A stretch of 64,000 nt of DNA from Bacteroidota bacterium (GCA_016708785.1 JADJFC010000006.1:186001-250000), one strand, 5' to 3'; numbered from the stretch's first letter, positions 33,140 through 43,746 are shown. Notes: generated by a model from the sequence alone, not told the origin. Translations and numbers: made by a program.

Positions 33140-34930
33140 TTATGAATCCAATTTAAGGACTGCTAAGAATGCTTGTTGAGGAATTTCGACGTTGCCTACT
33201 TGACGCATCCGCTTCTTTCCCTCTTTTTGTTTTTCGAGGAGTTTACGTTTACGGGAGATATCACCACCATAACATTTTGCAGTTACATCTTTACGTAAAG
33301 CTCTTACCGTTTCACGAGCTATGATCTTTGCTCCAATACTTGCCTGAATGATAATTTCAAATTGCTGACGTGTGATCAACTCTTTCAATTTCTCACACAT
33401 TCTTTTACCGAAATCAAATGAGTGTGTACGATGTACCAAAGCTGACAATGCATCCACCGGTTCGCCATTCAGACGAATATCTAATTTCACAAGATCACTT
33501 TGATGGTAACCGATCGGGTGATAATCGAATGATGCATATCCTTTACTGATTGATTTTAATTTGTCGTAGAAATCGAAAACGATCTCTGCAAGCGGCATGT
33601 TGAATGTTAACTCAACTCTGTCTGTCGTAAGATAGGATTGACCCATGATCACACCACGCTTACCTATACACAATGTCATGATCGAGCCAACGTAGTCTGC
33701 TTTGGTGATGATCTGTGCTTTGATATAAGGTTCTTCAATACGTTCCAGGTAATTTGGATCGGGCATTTCAGAAGGGTTATGAATATCACCTTCTGAGCCA
33801 TCGGTCATGTATGCTTTGTAAGATACGTTTGGAACAGTGGTGATCACTGTCATGTTGAACTCACGCTCTAAACGCTCCTGGATAATTTCCATGTGTAACA
33901 TTCCTAAGAATCCACAACGGAAACCGAAACCTAATGCAACAGATGACTCCGGCTGAAATACCAATGAAGCATCATTCAGCTGCAACTTCTCGATCGACTT
34001 ACGTAACTCTTCGTACTCGTCAGTATCGACAGGATAAATTCCCGCGAATACCATTGGCTTCACATCTTCGAAACCTTTGATGGCTTCTATGCATGGATTA
34101 TCTCTCGTCGTTAGTGTATCACCAACTTTTACTTCACTTGCTTCTTTGATGCCGGAAATGATATATCCAACGTCGCCTGTCTTTACAACATCGCGACTTT
34201 CTTTTTCCAATTTTAAAATTCCGATATCATCGGCATTGTATTCTTTTCCGGTTGCAAAAAATTTCACTTTATCACCTTTACGGATCTCACCTTCCATGAC
34301 TCTGTAATAAGCGATGATACCACGGAATGAATTGAAAACTGAATCAAAGATCAATGCTTTCAATGGTCCATTTGGATCTCCACTTGGTGGAGGAACACGT
34401 TTTACGATCGCTTCTAAAATATCGAAGATACCTAAACCGGTTTTTGCTGAAGCGGGAATAATAGAATCTCTATCGCAACCTACAAGGTCAACGATCTGAT
34501 CTTTTACTACTTCAGGATCGGCTGATGGAAGATCGATTTTATTTAAGACAGGAATAATTTCTAATCCGTGTTCGAGAGCGAGATATAAATTTGAAATTGT
34601 TTGTGCTTGTATTCCCTGTGCTGCATCGACGATCAACAATGCGCCTTCACAGGCAGCAATTGAACGAGAAACTTCGTATGAAAAATCGACGTGACCGGGA
34701 GTGTCGATAAGGTTCAGAGTGTATTGTTCACCATCGAGATTGTATTGCATTTGTATAGCATGGCTCTTGATCGTGATGCCTCGCTCACGCTCAATATCCA
34801 TATCGTCGAGGACCTGTGCTTTTTCGTCGCGCTTGCTGATTGTTTTTGTATACTCCAGCAATCGATCGGCTAACGTACTTTTACCGTGGTCAATATGGGC
34901 AATAATGCAGAAATTTCGAATGTTTTTCAC
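33140..34930 (-). CDS. lepA: Elongation factor 4
   Basis: 596 residues from GTG at 34930 (read as M: MKNIRNFCIIAHIDHGKSTLADR), the normal family length. An in-frame ATG at 35002 adds 24 residues, part of which (MRRIRRKTA) are translated from the CGCAGAATA array, so it is rejected; a TACCTTCG promoter-like element also lies between the two. G1 AHIDHGKST, G3 DTPGHVDF and G4 NKIDLPSAD are intact, as are the EF-G-like domains and the LepA C-terminal domain (MRQVGNVEIPQQAFLAVLKLD). A ribosome-associated GTPase that back-translocates or remodels stalled ribosomes. Confidence 0.97.
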   Translation of the reverse strand: MKNIRNFCIIAHIDHGKSTLADRLLEYTKTISKRDEKAQVLDDMDIERERGITIKSHAIQMQYNLDGEQYTLNLIDTPGHVDFSYEVSRSIAACEGALLIVDAAQGIQAQTISNLYLALEHGLEIIPVLNKIDLPSADPEVVKDQIVDLVGCDRDSIIPASAKTGLGIFDILEAIVKRVPPPSGDPNGPLKALIFDSVFNSFRGIIAYYRVMEGEIRKGDKVKFFATGKEYNADDIGILKLEKESRDVVKTGDVGYIISGIKEASEVKVGDTLTTRDNPCIEAIKGFEDVKPMVFAGIYPVDTDEYEELRKSIEKLQLNDASLVFQPESSVALGFGFRCGFLGMLHMEIIQERLEREFNMTVITTVPNVSYKAYMTDGSEGDIHNPSEMPDPNYLERIEEPYIKAQIITKADYVGSIMTLCIGKRGVIMGQSYLTTDRVELTFNMPLAEIVFDFYDKLKSISKGYASFDYHPIGYHQSDLVKLDIRLNGEPVDALSALVHRTHSFDFGKRMCEKLKELITRQQFEIIIQASIGAKIIARETVRALRKDVTAKCYGGDISRKRKLLEKQKEGKKRMRQVGNVEIPQQAFLAVLKLDS

Positions 34931-34958
34931 TTTTGGGGCAATTTTATTAGAAGGATTG

Positions 34959-34966
34959 CGAAGGTA
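34959..34966 (-). promoter_or_regulatory. -7-like element of lepA (TACCTTCG)
   Basis: One mismatch to TAnnTTTG, 29 bp upstream of the GTG start at 34930. It supports this start over the longer one. Confidence 0.45.
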
Positions 34967-34974
34967 GTGGAAAT

Positions 34975-35068
34975 CTGCGGTTTTTCTGCGTATTCTGCGC
35001 AATTCTGCGGGAAATAATTCTACATGTTTTTTCTCCCGCAGAATTGCGCAGAATACGCAGAAAAACAG
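34975..35068. repeat. Inverted CGCAGAATA-type array
   Basis: Two inverted groups of CGCAGAATA units (34975-35010 and 35035-35068) lie between lepA and the GxxExxY gene. Confidence 0.85.
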
Positions 35069-35082
35069 AAGCCCCTTCGAGG

Positions 35083-35460
35083 CTATAATCCATTTACTTT
35101 TCTAAAAATGTGATCTTTGATTATATCAACATTAAAGTTCACTAAAATACCCAATTTATGTTTAGCCAATTTCAAGTAAGTTAACAGTTGCTTATGATGT
35201 ACCGGTGCTAAAGACTCTATGGATTTTACCTCTATAATTACTTTATTCTCTACCAAAATATCCATTCTAAAACCTAACTCTAATTTAGCTCCATCATATA
35301 CAACTGGCAAGCCAACTTCAACACGCACATTGAGATTTAATTTTCGAAGTTCATAAGCTAATGCCGCAACATACACTGATTCTAACAATCCCGGGCCCAA
35401 TTGATAGTGAACTTTCATTATTGCTCCACGGATAACGTAGGAGATTTCATTTTCTGTCAT
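35083..35460 (-). CDS. GxxExxY family protein (PD-(D/E)XK-like)
   Basis: 125 residues. The name-giving motif is GLLESVY (24-30). GFRMDILVENKVIIEVKS has the D...ExK arrangement of PD-(D/E)XK nuclease folds. The family is widespread and often in variable copy number; its role is not established. The promoter lies within a palindrome that includes the start codon (35454-35479). Confidence 0.88.
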   Translation of the reverse strand: MTENEISYVIRGAIMKVHYQLGPGLLESVYVAALAYELRKLNLNVRVEVGLPVVYDGAKLELGFRMDILVENKVIIEVKSIESLAPVHHKQLLTYLKLAKHKLGILVNFNVDIIKDHIFRKVNGL

Positions 35461-35479
35461 TTTACAAAAGTAATGACAG
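35454..35479 (-). promoter_or_regulatory. Palindrome enclosing the GxxExxY promoter and start codon
   Basis: CTGTCATT (35454-35461) and AATGACAG (35472-35479) are perfect 8-bp inverted arms. The 10-bp loop plus one base holds the -7 element TACTTTTG (35465-35472), and the ATG (35458-35460) is in the left arm. Transcription would start within a few bases of the ATG. Confidence 0.6.
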
Positions 35480-35538
35480 ATCAGTTTGAAAATTTTACAA
35501 AGACAACTTCCAATAATAAATTAAACAGCAAAGAAGCA

Positions 35539-36495
35539 TCAAAAAACTTTTTTGGCAATCCGACAAGTGGTTTCGGCGTTTCCCATGGTGTAGTAATGCA
35601 AACATGGAACACCGGCTTTTTTTAGTTCGATGGATTGATTTGTGCACCACTCGATTCCAAGTTCTTTTACTTCTTTATCGTTCTTGCATTTGTCAATTGC
35701 ATCGGCAAGATCTTCGGGTAGATCGACATGAAATATTTTAGGAAGGATAGTTGTTTGCTTTTTTGTTGTAACAGATTTTAATCCCGGAATGATCGGAACA
35801 TTGATTCCATTCTCTTTGCACTTCTCAACAAATTCAAAATATTTTTTATTATCGAAAAACATTTGCGTCACAATAAATTGTGCGCCTGCATCCACTTTCA
35901 TTTTCAGATAACGCAGATCCGTTTTGAGATTCGGCGCTTCGAAATGTTTCTCCGGATAACCGGCAACACCAAAACAAAAATCTGATGGCGTTACTTCCTG
36001 CAATTCTTCATCGAGGTACACTCCGCGATTCATATTCGACACTTGCTGAACAAGATCCAATGCGAATTTGTGTCCGCCATAGTGAGGCTCAAATGCAGAT
36101 TCAGATTTGATCGCATCACCACGAAGCAACAACAAATTATCAATTCCCAAATAACTCAATTCAATAAGTGCATTCTCCGTTTCCTCTTTTGAAAATCCTC
36201 CGCAGATGATATGCGGAACCGGATCGACATTATAATGATTCAGAATCGCTGCACAAATACTTACTGTTCCCGGACGTTTACGAATGGAAAATTTCTCAAG
36301 CAATCCATTTTCACGCTTCTTGTAAACATATTCTTCACGATGATAAGTAACATCAACGAAAGCAGGCTTGAATTCCATGATCGGATCAAGAATATCATAA
36401 ATACTTCTGATACTCTTCCCTTTTAATGGTGGAAGAATCTCAACTGAGAAAAGTGTTTTGTCAATATTTTTTGAGAGGTGTTCGGTTACTTTCAT
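35539..36495 (-). CDS. metF: Methylenetetrahydrofolate reductase
   Basis: 318 residues, usual bacterial MetF length. FSVEILPPLKGKS, FVDVTYHRE and NLLLLRGDA are folate- and FAD-binding segments of the TIM barrel, with QFIVTQMFFDN near the C-terminal half. It reduces 5,10-methylene-THF to 5-methyl-THF for methionine synthesis. Upstream lies a GTGAGTG heptad array. Confidence 0.96.
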   Translation of the reverse strand: MKVTEHLSKNIDKTLFSVEILPPLKGKSIRSIYDILDPIMEFKPAFVDVTYHREEYVYKKRENGLLEKFSIRKRPGTVSICAAILNHYNVDPVPHIICGGFSKEETENALIELSYLGIDNLLLLRGDAIKSESAFEPHYGGHKFALDLVQQVSNMNRGVYLDEELQEVTPSDFCFGVAGYPEKHFEAPNLKTDLRYLKMKVDAGAQFIVTQMFFDNKKYFEFVEKCKENGINVPIIPGLKSVTTKKQTTILPKIFHVDLPEDLADAIDKCKNDKEVKELGIEWCTNQSIELKKAGVPCLHYYTMGNAETTCRIAKKVF

Positions 36496-36503
36496 TCTAT
36501 TTA

Positions 36504-36546
36504 AGTGAGTGGTAATTGGTGAGTGGTGAGTGGTGAGTGGCAGGGG
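36504..36546. repeat. Heptad array, GTGAGTG type
   Basis: GTGAGTG, GTAATTG, then three GTGAGTG units in succession between metF and riboflavin synthase. Confidence 0.85.
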
Positions 36547-36581
36547 CTTTCTTTATTTCAGAGTAATTACTGCTAATTTAA

Positions 36582-37175
36582 TTATTCGTTCGTTATAGAA
36601 ATGTATCGTCCGACGTACTTGCCAATAATATCAAACTCAATATTCACATCATCGCCGGGTTTCAGAGTATGGAAGTTTGTATTTTCCCATGTATATGGTA
36701 TGATTGCAACAGAGAAACTGCTTTTCTCTGAATCAACAACAGTTAAACTTACACCATTGATGCAAACAGATCCCTTTTCAACGGTAAGATGCATTGGAGA
36801 TGGAGCATATGAAAAATAAATTCTCCAGCTTCCGTCTTCATTAATGATCTTTTCAACTTTTGCCGTAGTATCTACGTGTCCTTGTACGATGTGTCCGTCG
36901 AGACGACCATTCATTATCATACATCGCTCAAGATTTACTTTGTCGCCTATTATTAGTTTTCCGAGATTAGTTCTGATCAATGTTTCATCGATTGCAACTA
37001 CATCATATTTATTTCCGGCAACTTTTACAACAGTCAGACAAACACCATTGTGAGCTAAACTCTGATCGACCTTTAATTCAGAAGCAAATGAACATTCGAA
37101 AGTGAAACGAATATTTGTGCCTTCTTTATGGATAGCACATACCTCCGCCATACTTTCAATAATTCCGGTAAACAT
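36582..37175 (-). CDS. ribE: Riboflavin synthase, alpha chain
   Basis: 197 residues. MFTGIIE at the start and the two tandem lumazine-binding repeats (SLAHNGVCLTVV near 40 and GSVCINGVSLTVVDSE near 137) are diagnostic. It dismutates two lumazines into riboflavin. It begins 10 bp after the stop of the surface protein gene and may be read from the same transcript. Confidence 0.96.
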   Translation of the reverse strand: MFTGIIESMAEVCAIHKEGTNIRFTFECSFASELKVDQSLAHNGVCLTVVKVAGNKYDVVAIDETLIRTNLGKLIIGDKVNLERCMIMNGRLDGHIVQGHVDTTAKVEKIINEDGSWRIYFSYAPSPMHLTVEKGSVCINGVSLTVVDSEKSSFSVAIIPYTWENTNFHTLKPGDDVNIEFDIIGKYVGRYISITNE

Positions 37176-37184
37176 ACTCTTGGT

Positions 37185-39862
37185 TTAATTATTACGTATT
37201 AATTGAATTGTGCCATGTAACTCCTGCACATCCTCGCCAAATATACGATAGAAATGGACTTTACACGTATAAAAATATACACCACTCACACAATCTGCTT
37301 TGGATTCCAGGTCTTTCCCATCCCAAAGCACATCTTTATTCGTTGTTTCAAAAACAATTTTTCCCCAACGATTGAAAATTTTCATTTCAATACTCTTCAC
37401 ATTTTTATATGGCGGACAATTTGTTTCCTGATAATCAACCGCAGTAGTGCTATCGCATGGGTGAAAAATATCGTTGACACCATCTCCATCAGGAGTAAAC
37501 ACCGATGGCAAAACATATTGACGACAAGTATCAACACAAACTGCGAGAGCATTTATCGTTTCATTTCCCACAGAATCTACACCGGTAACTTTATAACATC
37601 CTGAAACAATTTGAAGATTCGAATGAAGGTAGGTAGTATCATTTGGATCAAGTATAGAATCGATGCGCTCAAATACTGATGAATCCTGAGGGGAATAATA
37701 AATATAATATTTCAGAACGTCATCTGAGCATAAATGATTCGGATTGATCCATGAAAGGAAATTCGAATTATCGAAACAATCCGACATTACTGTCAATGTA
37801 GTAGCGCATGGCGGAACATTGTCAATTGGTATTCCACACAATATTTGTGAACGATTATATAATGGTGTCGGAATTCCATCTCTTGAATAACTTCCCCGCG
37901 ATTTAACGTAGTAACAATACTGTGTACCATTCGCCAAACCGGTATCTGAAAACTGCTTTACGCTTACTGTTGCAATTGAATCATAGATCAAAGTTGCAGG
38001 ATTCAATCGATAAATATCATAAGTGTTATTCGTCCAGGGAACATATTCTTCCCAAGTTAAATTCAATCGATTGTCCGTCGGACTGATGCTCAGAAATATT
38101 GTAGATGCATTTGTAGAACTTCCTTTTAACGTTGGCACTCCGGCATTGTTATAATACAGATCGACTTTGTATGACCATGGACCAGCAACTGTGTTGATTG
38201 CATTATCTGTAATGGTTGTATCATCCAAATCATTCAACACAGCGAATTGGGTGAAGTTAGTTCCAAAGAAGTCAGATGAATGATATACTCTGTATTCGTG
38301 CGGTCCGGGGAATTGAATCGTATCTAATTCAGTTGGCTTACTCCAATCAACATAGACAGAACCTGTTGTTGCATCCGTTGTTAACACATCAGCATGGGTA
38401 AGTACAGGAAGGTCTTTCCTCAAAGTAGCACAAGTTTGAGGCGATGCACAACTTTCTGAACCGTCTGCAAAAAATGCCGTCACCAAATAACAGTACTCTA
38501 CTCCTATTGCAAGACCTTGTCCGTAATTATTGTCGACATAATTTACCGAATCAATACTCTGCAGCGTTGCAAGCAATTGATAACCGGTATAAGAAGGTGC
38601 GCCATTGTCACAAGGGCAATCAATTGTTCCAGGGTAGTTATTTATTCTTCGATAAACATAATAGCCGATCGCTTCTGCGCAAGGCGATGTACTCCAATTC
38701 AACTCAATTGCATTTCCATTTGCGACAGCAGTAACTGATGTCGGTGCCGGAGCAATGACACGAATGATTGTCGATCTCAATGCTACCAATGAGATACTAT
38801 CCACCGGTTGTACATCGCGAGCTTTGAACTGCGCTACATAAGGACTTGAACGAACGTGATGACATTTTGCATCCCAAACAAAACGACCAATTACTGTATC
38901 GTTACTTGCAACAGTAATTCTTGAATAGGTAGCAGCGTCACCACCAACAAGTGAATCAATAAAGACAGCGCCGTAAGCTGAGATCTCAACAAGATCTTGA
39001 TCCGGGTCGATGTTTGTCACATCAAAAGTCAAGGTCTCACCAGCAAGAACGCAAGTGTCAGAAACAGTTTCAATGAATGGGGGATTATTTGTACACTGTC
39101 CAATCAGGATCTGCATATCCCTGCGAACATAACCGGCATACCTTCCCTGCTTATATTGTTTGATATGAAAAGCAACATTGTATTCGCCGGGTGTAACCGG
39201 AGAATTCCAAATGAGATCTCCCGTAAAAGGATCCAGTGAAAATGACACCGACGCATTTGGAAATGTGTAACCGGGAATAGGCACGCCACCATCGCCGGCA
39301 CATTGCACTAATTCATAAGCGAGACTATCACCTTCCGGATCGAAAGCTCCGGGGTTATGAATAAATATTCGGTTCACACATCCTTTGTCAATTGGAGGAT
39401 AAGTCAGAATCGGTGAGCTGTTTGGTCCGAGGTAAGGATTAATGATCAGTTCGCTTTCAACATAAAATGGAACGTCAACAGAGTTTGGAATATTTATTAC
39501 GCCTTCATTTCGATTCGGATCTGTAAAGCGTATCAAGAAACGTCCATTACCGGCATAAGTATGAACGTGCTTATATGTATTCTTACTAATGTCATCGGCT
39601 AACTGAATCTTCGACTCTCTGTAAAAACGGTCGGACCGGAACCATCACCCAGATAAACAGAATCCAGTCTTGGGCGATCGACATTCACAGACGATGTTTT
39701 TGTAAATGTTACGATTGTAATTCTATACTTGTAATCAAATGAACTAGCACCTATCCATTCATAGGTAATCTCACCGGCACGATTATGTGTTGCATAACCT
39801 GATTTACCAAATGCGATCAGAAAAAATAATAAAAGAAAGAAACGAAGTTGTTTCGTCCTCAT
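37185..39862 (-). CDS. Surface protein with T9SS type B (CHU_C/gliding) domain, frameshifted
   Basis: Two frames. From ATG at 39862 a signal peptide and TYEWIGASSFDYKYRITIVTF run to a stop at 39599 after TVFTESR. The second frame resumes with KIQLADDISKNTYKHVHTYAGNGRFLIRFTDPNRN and continues to 37185. Restoring one base near 39610 gives an 892-residue protein. The centre has fibronectin type III-like repeats (TSVTAVANGNAIELNWS...). The C-terminus (YVLPSVFTPDGDGVNDIF...IFNRWGKIVFETTNKDVLWDGK) is the CHU_C/gliding-motility type T9SS domain. A cell-surface protein; the break may be a sequencing error. Confidence 0.85.
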
Positions 39863-39871
39863 AGGATATGA

Positions 39872-40996
39872 TTAATAGTTTATAACTTGTTGTTCCATTA
39901 CATCAGGCATCTGGCGATGCTCATATTGTTGCGTTCTCAATTTAGGAATAAATCCGGCTTCACGAATCGCTTCCTGAATTCCATTGGAAGTAAAGCGATG
40001 TGGTGCACCTGCGGCAGACACTACATTCTCTTCTATCATGATCGATCCAAAATCGTTGGCTCCTGCATGCAAACAGATCTGCGCAATTTCCTTTCCTACA
40101 GTCAACCAGCTTGCCTGGATATTCTGAATGTTTGGCAACATGATCCGACTAATTGCAATGGTACGAATATAATCTTCGCCTGTCACTGTATTGTGAACAC
40201 CTTTTATTCTATTCAGCAAAGTACCTTCGTCCTGAAATGGCCAAGGAATAAATGCAATAAATCCTTTAGCATTTGCAGGCTTTTCACTTTGCACCTGGCG
40301 TAACCAAACAAGATGTTCAAAGCGTTCTGCAACTGTTTCTATATGACCAAACATCATCGTTGCTGATGTAGTTATATTCAATTGATGCGCGGCACGCATG
40401 ACGTCAAGCCATTCTCGTCCGGAACATTTTCCTTTAGAGATGAGGCGACGAACCCGGTCGTTCAAGATTTCTGCACCGGCTCCCGGCAATGAATCTAATC
40501 CGGCATCATGCAAAGTTCTCAGCACTTCTGTATGTGTACTTCCTGCTAGTTTAGTGATATGTGCAATTTCAGGGGGCCCAAGTGCATGAAGCTTCAATGT
40601 AGGAAAAAGCTTTTTCAATTCACGGAACAATCCTGCGTAATAATCTAAACCAAGATCGGGGTGATGACCACCTTGAAGAAGTAATTGCTCGCCACCGTAA
40701 CGGAATGTTTCCTCGATTTTCCCCTTATATTGCTCAATTGTAGTTATATACGATTCAGCATGGCCCGGTATCCGGTAGAAATTGCAGAATTTGCAATTGG
40801 CGATACAAACATTTGTTGTATTCAGATTTCTGTCAATTATCCAGGTAACATTATTATCCGGATGCAAGACTTTTCTCATTCTGAATGCAACATCCATTAA
40901 CTCGGCAGTAGGTACTGTTTCATAGAGAAACTGCCCCTCTTCTGCTGATAAAAAATCAAATTCTAGTGCTCTTTTTAAGAGTTGCTCTGAAACCAT
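39872..40996 (-). CDS. mqnC: Cyclic dehypoxanthinyl futalosine synthase
   Basis: 374 residues. The radical SAM motif is CIANCKFC (C64, C68, C71), followed by GGEQLLLQGGHHPDLGLDYY. HALGPPEIAHI and SLPGAGAEIL are characteristic of MqnC as opposed to MqnE. It cyclises dehypoxanthinyl futalosine in the futalosine route to menaquinone, the quinone that complex I here would reduce. It is followed 10 bp later by the split surface gene and is divergent from the aminopeptidase. Confidence 0.95.
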   Translation of the reverse strand: MVSEQLLKRALEFDFLSAEEGQFLYETVPTAELMDVAFRMRKVLHPDNNVTWIIDRNLNTTNVCIANCKFCNFYRIPGHAESYITTIEQYKGKIEETFRYGGEQLLLQGGHHPDLGLDYYAGLFRELKKLFPTLKLHALGPPEIAHITKLAGSTHTEVLRTLHDAGLDSLPGAGAEILNDRVRRLISKGKCSGREWLDVMRAAHQLNITTSATMMFGHIETVAERFEHLVWLRQVQSEKPANAKGFIAFIPWPFQDEGTLLNRIKGVHNTVTGEDYIRTIAISRIMLPNIQNIQASWLTVGKEIAQICLHAGANDFGSIMIEENVVSAAGAPHRFTSNGIQEAIREAGFIPKLRTQQYEHRQMPDVMEQQVINY

Positions 40997-41097
40997 ATTA
41001 ATTGTGGAAAGTTCTGCCTAAACAGAGTATTCATTTCTTTTTTCGTTAGTTGAAAAATATTTTGCCTAATTTCCGCACTTCAAAAATACAACATTAT

Positions 41098-42531
41098 ATG
41101 CAGACCACAATCCAATTAACACCTTCGTACAAAACTGCAGATTCCATCATTTTACTTCTGGATGACAAAGGAAGCGTCCCTTCCGGTCTTTTTTCAACCA
41201 CAGAATCTGAATTCATCAAAAACGAGCTTAAGGCCGACAAAAAGAGCATTGTAATCAATCAATACAAACGATTGATTTGCATCTATCAGCCTGATTACTC
41301 AAAAGATACCGATTCATTACTGGAACTTTGCCGTCGTATCGGCGATACCTTTCAAGGAGCTTTAAACCGCTCCAAAGAACGTCGTGTTGTGATTGCAGAT
41401 CTGGGTGAAAATCCAAACCTGGCTATGGCTGTAGCAGAAGGTGCCGCTTTGGGAAATTATCAGTTCCTAAAATATCGTGCAGGAAGAAAAAAAGAGGCTA
41501 ATTCTCTTCGTGAAATTGCCATCAAAAGCAAAGGACTTCAGGCTGCACAAGTTCGCAACCTGCAGAATATGGTCGATGCAGTTTTACGTGCCCGTACTCT
41601 TGTCAATGAACCTCAGAATTTCATTACTGCAACTCAACTTGCGAAAGAGTTTGTTGCAATGGGAAAAGAAGCCGGTTTCAAAGTGACGGTTTTCAATAAA
41701 GCAAAGATCAAATCACTGAAAATGGGTGGACTACTTGCCGTAAACAAAGGAAGTCAGCAACCACCGACATTTACAGTAATGGAATACAAACCAAAGAACG
41801 CTAAGAACAAAAAACCATTAGTTCTTATTGGTAAAGGCGTTGTTTATGATACAGGTGGATACAGTTTAAAGCCTACACCAAATTCAATGGATTACATGAA
41901 AAGTGATATGGCCGGTGGAGCTGCTGTTGGTTCAGCAATGTATGCCATTGCAAAATCGAAACTTCCCATCCATGTAGTTGCATTAGTTCCTGCAACCGAC
42001 AACCGTGTTGCTGAAGATGCTTATACTCCCGGTGATGTGATCACAATGATGAGCGGACATACAGTTGAAGTTTTGAATACAGATGCAGAAGGTCGTTTGA
42101 TTCTTGCTGATGCATTACACTATGCTAAAAAATACAAGCCTGAACTGGTTTTAGATTTCGCCACACTTACCGGAGCTGCCGCTGCTGCTGTTGGTTCTTT
42201 CGGAATCGTATGTATGGGAACTCCTACTGACGAACAGAGAATAAAATTAAACAAAAGCGCTAATCGCGTATACGAACGTCTTGCTGAATTCCCATTCTGG
42301 GATGAGTACGATGATCTGATCAAATCGGATATTGCAGATATGAAAAATATCGGCGGACCAACTGGTGGAGCAATCACTGCCGGAAAATTCCTTCAACGTT
42401 ATGTCGATTATCCTTGGATGCACTTCGATATCGCAGGACCTTCTTACTTACACTCTCCATCAAGTTACAGAGGAAAAGGCGGAACCGGTGTTGGAGTGAG
42501 ATTCTTGTTTGACTTTGCTCAGTCGCGATAG
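41098..42531 (+). CDS. Leucyl aminopeptidase family protein (M17)
   Basis: 477 residues from ATG at 41098 (MQTTIQLTPSYKTADS); an in-frame TTG at 41050 overlaps a -7-like TATTTTG and is rejected. The C-terminal catalytic domain has VLIGKGVVYDTGGYSLKP, KSDMAGGAAV and NTDAEGRLILADAL, the last two supplying the two-metal ligands and the active-site Lys and Arg. A hexameric cytosolic aminopeptidase by family. Confidence 0.93.
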   Translation: MQTTIQLTPSYKTADSIILLLDDKGSVPSGLFSTTESEFIKNELKADKKSIVINQYKRLICIYQPDYSKDTDSLLELCRRIGDTFQGALNRSKERRVVIADLGENPNLAMAVAEGAALGNYQFLKYRAGRKKEANSLREIAIKSKGLQAAQVRNLQNMVDAVLRARTLVNEPQNFITATQLAKEFVAMGKEAGFKVTVFNKAKIKSLKMGGLLAVNKGSQQPPTFTVMEYKPKNAKNKKPLVLIGKGVVYDTGGYSLKPTPNSMDYMKSDMAGGAAVGSAMYAIAKSKLPIHVVALVPATDNRVAEDAYTPGDVITMMSGHTVEVLNTDAEGRLILADALHYAKKYKPELVLDFATLTGAAAAAVGSFGIVCMGTPTDEQRIKLNKSANRVYERLAEFPFWDEYDDLIKSDIADMKNIGGPTGGAITAGKFLQRYVDYPWMHFDIAGPSYLHSPSSYRGKGGTGVGVRFLFDFAQSR

Positions 42532-42576
42532 TTGTCAGTTTGAAACGCTGCGCGTTTTTTAAACACGAAGTTCATT

Positions 42577-42641
42577 AAAATTTTAGCCACGAATACACGA
42601 ATAAAAAAATAATTTATTCGTGAATTCGTGGCTAAAATTTT
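42577..42641. terminator. Bidirectional hairpin between pepA-like gene and pdxA
   Basis: A 29-bp inverted repeat with one mismatch (42577-42605 and 42613-42641), built from CACGAATA/TTCGTGAA units, with A- and T-rich ends. It lies between convergent genes and probably terminates both. Confidence 0.8.
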
Positions 42642-42657
42642 AGCGGACTCACGATTT

Positions 42658-43725
42658 CTAACGATCGCTCGTCTGCTTTGAAAAAGCCAGAGGCTTCGCA
42701 TTAATGGTATCGTACTCTTCGCGTTTGGCGAGGATGTCGATAGCTGTATAAATTGCTTCGCGGAAAGAATCTTCGTTTGCTTCTCCTTTACCTGCGATAT
42801 CGTAAGCTGTTCCGTGATCAGGAGACGTGCGAACGATTGGTAATCCGGCTGTGAAATTTACACCGCTTGAAAAATTCAGTGCTTTGAAAGGAACTAATCC
42901 CTGGTCGTGGTACATGGCAAGAACTGCATCGAATTTACGATGTGTTCCCGATCCGAAAAATCCATCGGCAGAATAAGGACCATACACAAAAATATTTTCG
43001 TCAAAACATTTCTTCACTGCAGGAATGATAATGTCTTTTTCTTCTTTGCCAATTAGTCCATCGTCGCCTGCATGCGGATTTAATCCGAGTACAGCGATCT
43101 TTGGCTTACGAATACCGAAGTCGCGTTTCAATGATGCATTGATCAGTTTGATTTTCTTGGTGATCTTTTCGATCGTGAGTGTTGCTGCAACATCTTTTAC
43201 CGGAATATGTCCGGAAACAACTGCAACTTTCAAATTCTCACTCACTAAAAACATGAGGTAATCAGGTGAGTTAAATTCTTCTGCGAGATATTCTGTGTGA
43301 CCGTTAAATCTGAATTGATCAGATTGAATATTGCTTTTGTTGATTGGCGCAGTAACAAGTACATCGATCTTTTTATCTTTCAGATCGGCAACTGCATGTT
43401 GTAATGAAAGCAATGCATACTTTCCGCCATCAGCATTTACCTGACCGAATTCTACATGCACATCTTCTTCCCAGCAATTGATCACATTTGTTTTTCGCAA
43501 AATGACTTCTGAAGAATTTTTTACTGTCAGATATTGAAAATCGTTTAAGTTCAAATGCTTTCTATGCAATGAAACCATTTTGTTACTTGCATAGATAACA
43601 GGAGTGCATACCTGATGCATACGGCTGTCGAAGAAGGTTTTGATGATGACTTCCAATCCAACTCCATTCGTATCGCCGCAGCTGATACCAACTCTGATTC
43701 TGCCTTCCTGCTCTTGATGACTCAT
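42658..43725 (-). CDS. pdxA: 4-hydroxythreonine-4-phosphate dehydrogenase
   Basis: 355 residues from ATG at 43725 (MSHQEQEGRIRVGISCGD). A longer TTG start at 43749 lies inside a perfect -7 element and is rejected. Zinc-binding histidines are in HTEYLAEEF, LNPHAGD and YHDQGLVPFK, all conserved. It acts in the DXP-dependent pathway to pyridoxal phosphate. Single gene. Confidence 0.95.
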   Translation of the reverse strand: MSHQEQEGRIRVGISCGDTNGVGLEVIIKTFFDSRMHQVCTPVIYASNKMVSLHRKHLNLNDFQYLTVKNSSEVILRKTNVINCWEEDVHVEFGQVNADGGKYALLSLQHAVADLKDKKIDVLVTAPINKSNIQSDQFRFNGHTEYLAEEFNSPDYLMFLVSENLKVAVVSGHIPVKDVAATLTIEKITKKIKLINASLKRDFGIRKPKIAVLGLNPHAGDDGLIGKEEKDIIIPAVKKCFDENIFVYGPYSADGFFGSGTHRKFDAVLAMYHDQGLVPFKALNFSSGVNFTAGLPIVRTSPDHGTAYDIAGKGEANEDSFREAIYTAIDILAKREEYDTINAKPLAFSKQTSDR

Positions 43726-43746
43726 AGTAACTTTTGATCTAGGGTG

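Noticed and set aside
34931..35002. Longer N-terminus for LepA
   Set aside because: Largely repeat-derived; GTG at 34930 aligns with the conserved start.
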